A stretch of 64,000 nucleotides of DNA from Imhoffiella purpurea. GTDB taxonomy: Bacteria; Pseudomonadota; Gammaproteobacteria; Chromatiales; Chromatiaceae. Location of the stretch: assembly GCF_000585215.1 (NCBI RefSeq), contig NZ_AONC01000004.1, positions 1-64,000 on the forward strand, in the 5' to 3' direction. Shown here in pieces: positions 17,171 through 27,864 of the stretch. The notes below the pieces were generated by a model that worked only from the letters and a program-made list of their open reading frames with translations, was not told where the DNA came from and did no database searches. The position numbers were made by a program, and so were the translations under genes. Every line of letters begins with the position of its first letter. The stretch's first letter is position 1.

Positions 17171-18507
17171 GCGAGCAGCAGCTCGTACCAGCGCGGCAGG
17201 CTGTATTCGTAGGTATTCATCACCGTGTTCCATACCGCGATGTGTCCGAAGCGTTCCCAGTAGGAGCCGCCGTTGCGTTGGCTGCCGGCGCGCACGGAGA
17301 TGGCTCCATCCGGCCCTGGCAGATCGGTGGCGGCGATCCCGCCTTCGTACCAATAGTCCCATTCGGCCGTGCTCAAATGGGCTCGCGCGGGCTCGGGGAC
17401 CGAGATGTAGTAGCCCTGTCGGGCGACGAAGGCGCCGGGCCAGCCGGACAGCCACCAGTTCAGATACTCGTAGGCCGCGTCGAGCTGGCGTCCCCGGCAG
17501 CGCGACGACAGACACATGACGCCATGCCAGGCGCGATATCCCTCGCGCGGCGCGGCATAGACGGCCGGGATGCCCGACTCCTTGAGTGCGGCGACGGCCG
17601 GCGAGAACATGCTGGCGATGGCCGTGCGACCGCTGCGCATCATCTCGACCGATTCGGGAACCTCGCTCCAGAATCCGCTGAAATGTCCCGCGAGCTTCAA
17701 GGTGATCAGGATCTCGAACAGCCGATCGATCTCCGCCTTGGTCAGCTCGCCGATGTCGCCGAATTCGATCAGCCCGCGGGCCTCCGCCGCCAGGGCCATG
17801 TCGAACAGACCGATGGTCGGGTCGTTGACCAGGGCGACGCGTCCCCGCCAGCGCGGCTCCAGCATCCAGCCCCAGCTCTCGGTCTCGTAGGCCCTCCCGG
17901 TCGGAACGAAGCGGGTGTCGTAGCCGAATGCGTCGACGTTGTGGACGTAGGGGAGAAAGCTGATGCGGCCGGTCGGCCGCGGGCCGAGGCTGCCGTCCGG
18001 CTGGACGTTGAGCAGTCTGTAGGGGGCGTCTCCGCGTCCGAGTGGTGCGTCTGGCGTCAGGCGCCCGGTCTTGGTCAGGTCGTTGACCGCATCCCAGTTG
18101 CGGATGCGCCGGGTCTCGATGGCCTGGATGCTGTCCGCCCGCCACAGGATCTTGATGCTGTTTGACCACTGTTCGTAGACGTCGAAACCGTCCGGGTCGG
18201 AGGATGCCCGATGCAGGACCTCGGCATTGCCGCCGGGCATGAAGATCAGCTCGATGCCCAGATCCTGCTCGGCTTGGCGGCGGATGGCCTCGCGCAGCGT
18301 GACGTGGGTTCCCAGGACGCGCAGCTTGACCCGTTCGCGGGTCTGCACGTAGGGGGCGCCGATGCCTTGGGCCGGTCCGAGCGCCAGACCGGCGATGGCC
18401 TGGCACAGGTGCCTGCGCCGGATCGATGTGGCGGATGTGGTATCCGTTGCGCGCTCTACTGGCGTCCGGCTCATCTGGTCGTCACTCGAGTGGAGCTTCT
18501 GATCCAT
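17167..18507 (-). CDS. Periplasmic solute-binding protein (PotD/spermidine-like)
   Basis: 446 residues. Similar to iron/polyamine-type extracellular binding proteins of ABC importers (two-lobe fold; SFLPYVHNVDAFGYDT, YEYLNWWLSGWPGAF). The N-terminus has RRRHLCQAIAGLALG, which looks like a signal peptide and resembles a twin-arginine motif without a perfect match. No permease or ATPase gene is adjacent. Instead the gene overlaps the sensor kinase by 4 bp, so it probably serves as the ligand-sensing component of the signalling operon and not in transport. The ligand is unknown; polyamine is one possibility from family resemblance. Confidence 0.87.
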   Translation of the reverse strand: MDQKLHSSDDQMSRTPVERATDTTSATSIRRRHLCQAIAGLALGPAQGIGAPYVQTRERVKLRVLGTHVTLREAIRRQAEQDLGIELIFMPGGNAEVLHRASSDPDGFDVYEQWSNSIKILWRADSIQAIETRRIRNWDAVNDLTKTGRLTPDAPLGRGDAPYRLLNVQPDGSLGPRPTGRISFLPYVHNVDAFGYDTRFVPTGRAYETESWGWMLEPRWRGRVALVNDPTIGLFDMALAAEARGLIEFGDIGELTKAEIDRLFEILITLKLAGHFSGFWSEVPESVEMMRSGRTAIASMFSPAVAALKESGIPAVYAAPREGYRAWHGVMCLSSRCRGRQLDAAYEYLNWWLSGWPGAFVARQGYYISVPEPARAHLSTAEWDYWYEGGIAATDLPGPDGAISVRAGSQRNGGSYWERFGHIAVWNTVMNTYEYSLPRWYELLLA

Positions 18508-18734
18508 GCCGGAGGATGTCGATCCAATGGCACGGGCCGGATCGGACCCAGGGCGGGCCGATGCGACTCCTTCACTCTAGACGCAAATCGCCGATCCTTC
18601 GCCCTATCGGACGTTCGGTGTCGTATCGAGCGGACTGTCGGCCCGCAGAGGCTGGCCTACATCGAGCGATTTCGCCCCCGGCGGTTGCGGGGGACGATGG
18701 TTCGGGCCATGGGCGGCCCGAGAAGTCGGCGGGA

Positions 18735-19199
18735 TCAATCGGTCTTCGGCTGTTCGTGCCAAGTCGGTTCGATACGTTCGGTCGTGGGCGATTCGGGATC
18801 GCCGACCTTGTCGATGACCTTGAGGGCCGGTTTCTCGGCCTCCTCGGGGGCGCAGGTACGGACGCATTGGTCGTGCTGGACCTTGCAAATGTGCATCTCA
18901 GCGCCCAAGCAAGGTACAGGGTCGAGACAACGCCCGTAGGAGTTGCGCTCGCAATCTTCGGTAGCTGGAGTCAGGCTCTCGATGTGCGCTTGGCACTCCT
19001 GCTCGCGGAGTTCCTGGCGCTGTTCGCATTGGACGCGGGCCAGTTCGCAGCGCTCGATGCAATCGGGATCCAGGTCCGGAGCGGCCTTCGCCGCGTCGGC
19101 CTTGGACGGCAGCAGTTGGCAGCCGGCGAGCGAGCCGCAGAGAATCGCTCCTGCGAGCGGGATGAGGTGGCGAGTGGATAGGCGGGTCGAAGCGTGCAT
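18735..19199 (-). CDS. Cysteine-rich lipoprotein
   Basis: 154 residues. Signal peptide ending in the lipobox LAGC gives a lipidated Cys at residue 27. The mature part contains ten more cysteines, in CIERCELARVQCEQRQ-like and later pairs, an even number that fits five disulfides in the periplasm. The rest is charged and helical. No family recognised. The ATG at 19199 starts just before the signal peptide; further upstream the frame is open but unlike a leader. Stands alone, between the sensory operon and suf. Confidence 0.75.
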   Translation of the reverse strand: MHASTRLSTRHLIPLAGAILCGSLAGCQLLPSKADAAKAAPDLDPDCIERCELARVQCEQRQELREQECQAHIESLTPATEDCERNSYGRCLDPVPCLGAEMHICKVQHDQCVRTCAPEEAEKPALKVIDKVGDPESPTTERIEPTWHEQPKTD

Positions 19200-19368
19200 C
19201 GGCTGGTTCTCCAAGAGAAATGGCTCGCACTCTACCACAGCTGCGCTTTCGGTTCGGGACCCGGCGGCGGGCGGCTCCGCAGGATCCGGGCATCCCGGCC
19301 GATCCGGGCGCGCATCCTCCATGGGTTCCGGGGCGGTTCGAGCGTTCGGGTCGCGCGCCCGTCATCTT

Positions 19369-19398
19369 TTGAGCCCTTGCCTGAACTCGGAATATAAT
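19369..19398 (+). promoter_or_regulatory. Possible distal promoter of suf
   Basis: TTGAGC (19369-19374), 18-bp spacer, perfect -10 TATAAT (19393-19398). About 170 bp upstream of sufB. It could drive a long leader. Confidence 0.4.
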
Positions 19399-19504
19399 CG
19401 GTCGGTGATTTCAATGCGTACGCAATCGATCTTCCACTCTCGGTCCATTCCCGCTTGGCCCGCCCCATCCCAGCCCCAAGCGCCAGGGTGCGAGCGCGGG
19501 GGCA

Positions 19505-19532
19505 TTGAATCTATGCACCATAAGCGTATATT
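19505..19532 (+). promoter_or_regulatory. Probable proximal promoter of suf operon
   Basis: TTGAAT (19505-19510), 16-bp spacer and TATATT (19527-19532), 42 bp before sufB. The AT-rich stretch right after it (19530-19560) differs sharply from the GC-rich surroundings and is where an IscR-type Fe-S regulator would be expected to bind, but I could not match a site with confidence. Confidence 0.5.
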
Positions 19533-19573
19533 AAAAACCCAGTAATGCACTAAAGATAATGGAGCCAGGAGCG

Positions 19574-21019
<1,446 letters not shown>

Positions 21020-21039
21020 ACGAACATTTGGAGCGAACC

Positions 21040-21791
<752 letters not shown>

Positions 21792-21795
<4 letters not shown>

Positions 21796-23111
21796 GCGAC
21801 GCGGCGTTCACGGCATTCGCGGGCTGGTTGAGCGAATCGGGCGAGGGCTCCCGTCCCGACTGGCTCGAATCCCAGCGTCTGCTCGCCCGCGAGCGTCTGG
21901 CCGATCTGGGCGTTCCGGACAGGAAGACCGAGGCCTGGCGTTACACCAGTCTCAAGGGGCTGATGGAGCAGGGCTTCGGACGGACCGGCGAGACCATGGC
22001 GGCGCTGCAGCCGGACGACCTGGAGGAGGTGCTGGTTCCCGGCCTGGATGCGCAGCGCATCCTGCTGGTCAACGGGCGCTATCTGCCCGAGCTGTCGGGG
22101 CAGGGCGATCTGCCGGCCGGGGTGCGGATCGGCGGGCTGCGTGAGTTGCTCGCCAGCGAGCCGGATCGGCTGCGCGAGCATTTGAACGCGGTCGCCGAGA
22201 CCGACGCCCAGCCACTGTTCGCCGCGCTCAATACGGCCGGTCTGGACGACGGCCTGGTGCTCTGGGTCGGCCGCGGTGTCGTCCTGGAACGGCCGATCGA
22301 GCTGGTCCATCTGTCGGTGGGGCTCGACGAGCCGCGCGTGGCCCAGCCGCGTCATCTGGTGGTCCTGGAGGACGGTGCTCAGGCGACCCTGATCGAGCGC
22401 TATGTCAGCCTGGGCGATTCCATTTACTGCACCAATACGGTCCTTGAGCTCTCCCTGGGTCGCGATGCGCTGCTCCGGCACGACCGCATCCAGATGGAGA
22501 GCGCCAACGCCTTTCATATCAGCGGGCTCTATCTGACCCAGGGCGCCGACAGCCGCTATCTGGGCGTCAACATCGGTCTCGGGGCCAGCTGGTCGCGGAC
22601 CGATCTGAACTGCCGCTTCCAGGGCGAGCACGCCGAGTGCGATCTCCAGGGGCTCTATGTGGCGGGCGACGGCCAGCTGATGGACTATCACCTGGACGTC
22701 CAGCACACCCAGCCGAACTGCAACAGCCGCGAGATCTTCAAGGGCATTCTGCACGGACACGGAAGGGCGGTCTTCGACGGCCGGGTCTTCGTCGCCCGCG
22801 AGGCGCAGAAGACGGACGCGGCCATGTCCAACCGCAATCTGCTGCTCTCGGAGAGCGCCGAGGTGGACACCAAGCCGCAGCTCGAGATCAATGCCGACGA
22901 CGTCAAGTGCAGCCACGGCACCACCGTGGGTCAGATCGAGCCCGAGATGCTTTTCTATCTGCGCTCGCGCGGGATCGGCGCGTCCCTGGCGCGGCGCATG
23001 CTGTGTCTCGGATTCGCCGAGGAGATCATCCAGCGGCTGAGCGCCGAGGCGCTGCGCGACCATGTCTCCGAGCGGGTCGGCCGGCGGCTCGAATCCGCCC
23101 CCATGAATTGA
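21792..23111 (+). CDS. sufD: Fe-S assembly protein SufD
   Basis: 439 residues, the SufB paralogue that completes the SufBC2D complex and helps iron entry. Conserved C-terminal segments CSHGTTVGQIEPEMLFYLRSRGI and LCLGFAEEIIQR, split here only in description, carry the His residue used in cluster assembly. The ATG overlaps sufC by 4 bp. The 89 bp after it hold no sufS, the cysteine desulfurase gene that usually comes next. Confidence 0.95.
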
Positions 23112-23200
23112 TCCATGAACATCATCGAGAGTATCCGGTCGCGCGGATCCGCTGAATCCTGCGTTGGGTTCATGCCATTAGCGTTGTCGAGAGGTCGAAC

Positions 23201-23611
23201 ATGAACAGACTGGCCCGCTTCGCCGGTTTCGGGAAGCATGACGAGGAACGGGACGAGACGGAGCATCTGGACGTGGATACGGACGTGGCCGTCGAGCGGA
23301 TGGACGCCGAGGCGCTGCGCGAACCCATCATCGCCGCGCTGCGCATGGTCCACGACCCCGAGATCCCGATCAACATCTACGATCTGGGTCTGATCTACCG
23401 CATCGACATCGCCGGTAGCGGCGACGTAAAGATCGATATGACCCTGACCGCGCCCGCCTGTCCGGTGGCCGGAATGATGCCCGTGATGGTCCGGGACGCA
23501 GTCGTCCGCGTCGAGGGCGTCGGCGAGGTGGAGGTGGATCTCGTCTGGGATCCGCCCTGGAATCAGAACAACATGAGCGACGAGGCGCGGCTGCAGCTCG
23601 GTCTCATGTGA
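23201..23611 (+). CDS. sufT: Fe-S maturation protein SufT (MIP18/DUF59 family)
   Basis: 136 residues. DUF59 domain with DPEIPINIYDLGLIYRI, LTAPACPVAGMM (conserved Cys in the loop) and VWDPPWNQNNMSDEAR, the hallmark of SufT/PaaD/MIP18 proteins. SufT assists Fe-S protein maturation, especially under high demand. The N-terminal 35 residues are acidic and not conserved. It is the last gene of the suf operon, 89 bp after sufD. Confidence 0.93.
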   Translation: MNRLARFAGFGKHDEERDETEHLDVDTDVAVERMDAEALREPIIAALRMVHDPEIPINIYDLGLIYRIDIAGSGDVKIDMTLTAPACPVAGMMPVMVRDAVVRVEGVGEVEVDLVWDPPWNQNNMSDEARLQLGLM

Positions 23612-23640
23612 GGTCTTGGCGACACGGGTGGCGGATCTCT

Positions 23641-23676
23641 GATTTGAACCGCAAAGGCACAAAGGACGCAAAGATA
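23641..23676. repeat. Dispersed AACCGCAAAG-type intergenic repeat, copy 1
   Basis: TTTGAACCGCAAAGGCACAA followed by AGGACGCAAAGA lies just after sufT. The same motif occurs at 38383 and 47273, always at the 3' ends of genes. Only one arm is present here, so no strong hairpin forms. Confidence 0.6.
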
Positions 23677-23695
23677 GAGAAGGTTCCGTTTTGTC

Positions 23696-24892
23696 TCAGG
23701 GGCGGAAGAGACAGAGCGGGACCATGAGTTCTGAGCTGGACAGTCCGCCGTGCACGCCGATCTGCGGGTGGGGGCGCTCGGTCGGCAGGCGCTGTAGGAT
23801 GACGCCCCGATCGCGGGGCAGGATGCAGTAGTCGCCGATCCGGTCCATGAATCTCGGGTGGGGCTTGCCGATTCCGAACAGACCCTCCTCGACCAGTTGC
23901 CGGCTGGGAATCAGATCGATCCGGTCTCCCAGCCGTTCCTCGCAGTAGCGCACGAAATCCGCCTCGCGCCCGTTGCGCAGATAGCAGAATGCGGCCCTGG
24001 GCTCGCCGCAGAGCGGCAGCAGCAGAGCGTCTTCCAGCTCGGGGTGGGCGATCAGATCCAGCACGTCTGCAGGCGTGGTGTCGACATGCCCGTGGTCGGC
24101 CGTCACCAGGACCAAGGTGTCCGTTCCTTTGATGGCCTCCAGGAAGGATTCGAGCGCCTGTTCGAGCTGGATCAGGTGTTCCGCCGCGGCTGGGCTCTCC
24201 ATGCCCATCTCGTGCCCGATGCCGTCGAGCCTCGGCCAATAGAGATAGCAGTAGGTTGATTCGGGCGGGGCGCGTCTGCCCCAGCGCGGCTTGGTCCGCA
24301 AAGCCCGAGCCGCCTGGCGGAACATGTCGCTCAGATCCCGATAGGGGAGTATCTCGGCCGATCCGGCGTGCGAACGGTTGAAATCCGAGTGGGCGATGAA
24401 ATGGGGCGAGACGCAGATCCCGCGGCTCCGGATCCGGTCGAACACCGAGGTGTGGCCGAAGAGCCCCATCGGGTCGACTCCTGCCTGACGATAGGAGACG
24501 CCTCCATACCTCGGGTTGCCGGGTAGGACCGTCATCACGCACCCGAGCTCGCGGAGATAGGTGAACCAGCCCGTCAGTCCATGCTGGAGCGGCGCCTCGC
24601 CGGTGAGGAAGGTGGTGATGGCCGCCGCCGTCGTCGCCGGGAATACCGAGGTGAGTGAACCGCGCAGCGATTGGTTCAGGATGCCGTCGGGCGAGCGTCG
24701 TGCCAGCCAGTCGGCACCGAGGCCGTCGACGACCAGCAGGACGAGATTGGTGACCCTGGTCAGCTCGTCCGCCGGCAATATCCTCGATTCCGGGTGATCC
24801 GAGTGCCCGCCGCGCGACCGGACGATGCTGCTCATCAGGTTGACGATTCCGCCACCCCGATAGTCCGGGTCGATCCGTTCCGGTATCGGCAT
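23696..24892 (-). CDS. Alkaline-phosphatase-superfamily phosphodiesterase/pyrophosphatase
   Basis: 398 residues of the type I phosphodiesterase/nucleotide pyrophosphatase group. Metal and catalytic motifs: VVDGLGADW (first metal Asp), VFPATTAAAITTFLTGE (nucleophile Thr), LDGIGHEMG (Asp and His ligands), VTADHGHVDT (Asp-His) and a late VHGGLSSSE (His ligand). No signal peptide, so it is probably cytoplasmic. Substrate not predictable. It ends close to the repeat behind sufT and is convergent with suf. Confidence 0.88.
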   Translation of the reverse strand: MPIPERIDPDYRGGGIVNLMSSIVRSRGGHSDHPESRILPADELTRVTNLVLLVVDGLGADWLARRSPDGILNQSLRGSLTSVFPATTAAAITTFLTGEAPLQHGLTGWFTYLRELGCVMTVLPGNPRYGGVSYRQAGVDPMGLFGHTSVFDRIRSRGICVSPHFIAHSDFNRSHAGSAEILPYRDLSDMFRQAARALRTKPRWGRRAPPESTYCYLYWPRLDGIGHEMGMESPAAAEHLIQLEQALESFLEAIKGTDTLVLVTADHGHVDTTPADVLDLIAHPELEDALLLPLCGEPRAAFCYLRNGREADFVRYCEERLGDRIDLIPSRQLVEEGLFGIGKPHPRFMDRIGDYCILPRDRGVILQRLPTERPHPQIGVHGGLSSSELMVPLCLFRP

Positions 24893-24953
24893 TCGCTCGA
24901 CCCCCGCTCAGAGACGCGCCACGGCTGGCACGCGATGAAACTCATGGGTGACA

Positions 24954-24979
24954 TTCTCACGCACCTCCGTGCGTGAGAA
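24954..24979. other. Perfect 11-bp-stem hairpin
   Basis: Arms TTCTCACGCAC (24954-24964) and GTGCGTGAGAA (24969-24979) with a CTCC loop (GGAG on the minus strand). It lies between the end of the CZB gene and the start of the phosphodiesterase gene, both minus strand. No T-run follows on either strand. It may be a termination or mRNA-processing element or an operator. Confidence 0.5.
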
Positions 24980-25009
24980 CAATGACATGGCTAGCAGGGA
25001 GACGCGGAA

Positions 25010-25459
25010 TCAGTAGAGCGCCTCGAGCTCCTCATCTGACATCTGCAAGACCTCCTGTTCGAGCAGCGCGATCGCCTCGAGCAAGGTACGCGAGACCGAC
25101 AGCAGGTTCTGCATCAGTCCATCCACCTCCGCCTGCTGCCTTTTGTCCAGCCGTCCCTTGGAACCGAAGAGTTTGTGGAGCAGTCCGCGATCCTCTTCGG
25201 TGAAGAGGATCTTGAAGATCTTCATGTAGATCCGGTGCAGCGTCTCATGGGGGACCTCGATCGCCTCGTAGGTCTCCAGGGAGGAAAGCTGCTGGCCGGG
25301 CCCGTAGTACCACTTGCCGAACTTGCAGGCCGTGTGGATCACGGGGACGTGGTCCTGATCGACCGGAAGTCCCGAAGTCAATGCCTGGGCGTAGGACCGC
25401 CATTGGATATGCGCCGTCTTGGCCGCGCGCAGCTGTGTGAGGATCTCTTTCTTGGTCAT
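25010..25459 (-). CDS. Stand-alone chemoreceptor zinc-binding (CZB) protein
   Basis: 149 residues. A CZB domain fills residues about 10-100 with the 3His/1Cys zinc set His17, Cys45 (in CKFGKWYYG), His71 and His75. The C-terminal helices are Leu/Glu/Gln-rich and may form a four-helix bundle. CZB domains usually sit at the end of chemoreceptors or diguanylate cyclases, where the Cys ligand responds to zinc or hypochlorous acid; here the domain is a free cytoplasmic protein. It is divergent from the molybdoenzyme gene, with 279 bp between. Confidence 0.9.
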   Translation of the reverse strand: MTKKEILTQLRAAKTAHIQWRSYAQALTSGLPVDQDHVPVIHTACKFGKWYYGPGQQLSSLETYEAIEVPHETLHRIYMKIFKILFTEEDRGLLHKLFGSKGRLDKRQQAEVDGLMQNLLSVSRTLLEAIALLEQEVLQMSDEELEALY

Positions 25460-25738
25460 CCGCTCATCCTGTTTGGTGCTTGTTGTTATCTGGTCAGTGT
25501 ATCCGGATATGCAGTCTGCTGGGGACGTGACGCGAGGATCGCTGTCTCGCGGGATGATCCCAGTTCGATGCGATCCTCTCTGAGAACCAATACGCGTTTT
25601 GGGGTTGTTTTCAGTCCAATCCGGTCGAGTCTCGTCGGCTGCGCCCCGGCCGTTGATAATCCATGATTTTCGCTCCACCTGTTACCGCGGAGACTTATTG
25701 CACCTCAAAGACTGTCGCGCATTTCCAAAGGAGGCGGA

Positions 25739-27850
25739 ATGCCATCGAAACCCAGTACCTGCTACGAGTGCGACGCCAACTGTCCGATCGAGGTCGAGCT
25801 CGACGAGGCCGGCGAGCCGACTGGAATCAAGGGGCCGGATTGTCCGCGTTGCTATGCGCAGATCGACCGCCGCGAGCATCCTCAGCGGCTGCTGTATCCG
25901 CTGAAGCGGGTGGGGCCGAAGGGGAGCGGTGAGTTCGAGCGGATCTCGTGGGACACGGCGCTCGACACCATCGCGGAGCGGCTGCAGGCGATCAGGGCGG
26001 AGCAGGGTGCGCCGTCCGTGGCCTTCTTCGCCGGCTATACCAAGGAGGCACGGCCACAGCTCCAGCGTCTGGCCCATGCCTTCGGATCGCCCAACTATCT
26101 CACCGAGAGCGGCTGCTGTTTCTCGGCCACCATGGTCGCGGAGAAGGTCACCTTCGGCTACAAGGTCAAGACCACCTCGACCGTGGTCTCGCCGAAGACG
26201 CGCTGCCATCTGGTCTGGTCGACCAATCCGCGCGGCTCCATCCCGCCCTTCGACCAGCATCCGCTGGCGAACATCCGCACCGCTTCGCTCGGGGAGGATG
26301 GGCCGAGCCGGCGGATGATCGTGGTCGATCCGCGCCGCACCCCGCTGGCCGAGCGGGCGGATATCCATCTGCAGATCCGGCCGGGCACGGACGGCGCCCT
26401 GGCGCTCGGATTCCATCATCTCATCTTCGCCAACGGCTGGCAGGACCAGGCGTTCCTGGACGAGTGGGCGAATGGGGTGGAGGACTTTCGGAACTATGTG
26501 CGCGCCTTCGATCCGGCGCGGGTGGCCGGGATCTGCGGGGTCGAGGAGTCGGATCTGAGGGCGGCCGCCGAGCTGTTCGCGACCACGGCGCCGGCCCAGA
26601 TCAATCTCTCGCCGACCTCGACCGTCCAGCACAGCAACGGCTTCCAGAACCACCGGGCGCTCATCCTGCTGTCGGCGGTGACCGGCAATCTGGACCGCGA
26701 AGGGGGCAACCGCTTCTTCAACGACAAGGTGATGCCCAAGCCGATCGAGCTGTTCGACTATTGCCGCGCTGAGCTGCCGCCGCGCATCGGCGACGAGGTC
26801 TATCCGGTCTGGACCCGCTATTGGCCGGCCGGTCAGAGCATGCTGCTGCCCGACTGCATCCTGGACGGACGGCCGCAGCCGGTGCGTGCCCTGGTGGCCA
26901 TGGGCATCAATACCGCCATGTGGCCCAACTCCAAGCGCATGGAGCAGGCGCTGGGCGCGCTCGACTTCTTCGTCGCGACCGATTTCTTCCACAATCCGGC
27001 GACCCTGCAGGCGGATATCGTTCTGCCGGCGGCGACCAATCTGGAGCGTCCGGCGCTCATCGCCTATCCGGGCTGCGCCTATCAGGGCGAGCTTCGATAT
27101 CGGCGTGCGGTCGTGCCGCCGAAGGGCGAGGCGCGTCCCGACGGCGAGATCTTTCTGGAACTGGGCGTCCGGCTCGGGATGGGCGACCGTTTCTGGCAGG
27201 GCGACCTGGAGGCGGCCTGGGCCGAGGCGGCGGAGGGCATCCCGGAGGAGATCCGCGAGGAGGTCTACTGCAATCCGAACGGGGTGACCGTCTATGCGGA
27301 CGCCATCGAGGAGCTGGTCGAGCATGGCTTCCTGGATGCCGACCGTCTCTACCGTCTGCGCGGTTTCCCGACCGCGAGCGGCAAGGTGGAGTTCGATTCG
27401 GAGGAGCTGCGCGCCGCCGGTCACGACGGCCTGCCGGTCTATCGCGAGCCGGCCGAGAGCCCCGTCTCCACGCCCGATATGGCGCGCGACTATCCGCTCG
27501 TCCTGACCAGCGGGGCACGGACCAAGTTCGCGACCCACTCCCAGCATCAGTATCTGGAGCGGATGCGTCGCGGGTTGCGCGATCCCCTGATCGAGATCCA
27601 CCCGGAGGATGCGGGGGGGCGCGGGATCTCCGATGGGACCTGGGTGCGTGTGAGTTCGCCCAGGGGGGCGGTCCGGTTCCTCGCCCAGGTCACGGATCGG
27701 GTCAAGCCGGGCGTGGTCCACTGCGCCCACGGCTGGAACCATGCCAACGTCAACGAGCTGACCGACGACCGTCATTTGGATCCGATCAGCGGCTTTCCGC
27801 CCTTCAAGTCCGGGCTCTGCCAGGTGGAGGTCGATCCGGAGCCAATCTGA
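25739..27850 (+). CDS. Molybdopterin oxidoreductase, acetylene-hydratase-like
   Basis: 703-residue bis-MGD Mo/W enzyme with one N-terminal [4Fe-4S] site: Cys8, Cys11, Cys15 and a fourth ligand at Cys35 or Cys38. Cys127, in a GSPNY-then-seven pattern (ESGCCF), is the probable metal ligand. The layout follows acetylene hydratase: RLLYPLKRVG, ERISWDTALD, VVDPRRTPLAERADI. The Asp after the second cluster Cys (CDANC, Asp12), whose equivalent is catalytic in acetylene hydratase, is present. No Tat signal, so cytoplasmic. A strong AAAGGAGG site precedes the ATG. It could also be an unrelated oxidoreductase of the family; substrate is unknown. The gene behind it starts 14 bp later. Confidence 0.85.
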   Translation: MPSKPSTCYECDANCPIEVELDEAGEPTGIKGPDCPRCYAQIDRREHPQRLLYPLKRVGPKGSGEFERISWDTALDTIAERLQAIRAEQGAPSVAFFAGYTKEARPQLQRLAHAFGSPNYLTESGCCFSATMVAEKVTFGYKVKTTSTVVSPKTRCHLVWSTNPRGSIPPFDQHPLANIRTASLGEDGPSRRMIVVDPRRTPLAERADIHLQIRPGTDGALALGFHHLIFANGWQDQAFLDEWANGVEDFRNYVRAFDPARVAGICGVEESDLRAAAELFATTAPAQINLSPTSTVQHSNGFQNHRALILLSAVTGNLDREGGNRFFNDKVMPKPIELFDYCRAELPPRIGDEVYPVWTRYWPAGQSMLLPDCILDGRPQPVRALVAMGINTAMWPNSKRMEQALGALDFFVATDFFHNPATLQADIVLPAATNLERPALIAYPGCAYQGELRYRRAVVPPKGEARPDGEIFLELGVRLGMGDRFWQGDLEAAWAEAAEGIPEEIREEVYCNPNGVTVYADAIEELVEHGFLDADRLYRLRGFPTASGKVEFDSEELRAAGHDGLPVYREPAESPVSTPDMARDYPLVLTSGARTKFATHSQHQYLERMRRGLRDPLIEIHPEDAGGRGISDGTWVRVSSPRGAVRFLAQVTDRVKPGVVHCAHGWNHANVNELTDDRHLDPISGFPPFKSGLCQVEVDPEPI

Positions 27851-27864
27851 GCGAGGTCGTCTGC

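Noticed and set aside
14648-18406. A single 1252-residue open frame on the minus strand
   Set aside because: Residues before the ATG at 17170 are a shadow of the binding-protein gene read in another frame; the real kinase starts at 17170.
23115-23204. Small open frame between sufD and sufT
   Set aside because: 29 codons with no resemblance to sufE, sufU or any known small protein; overlaps the sufT start.
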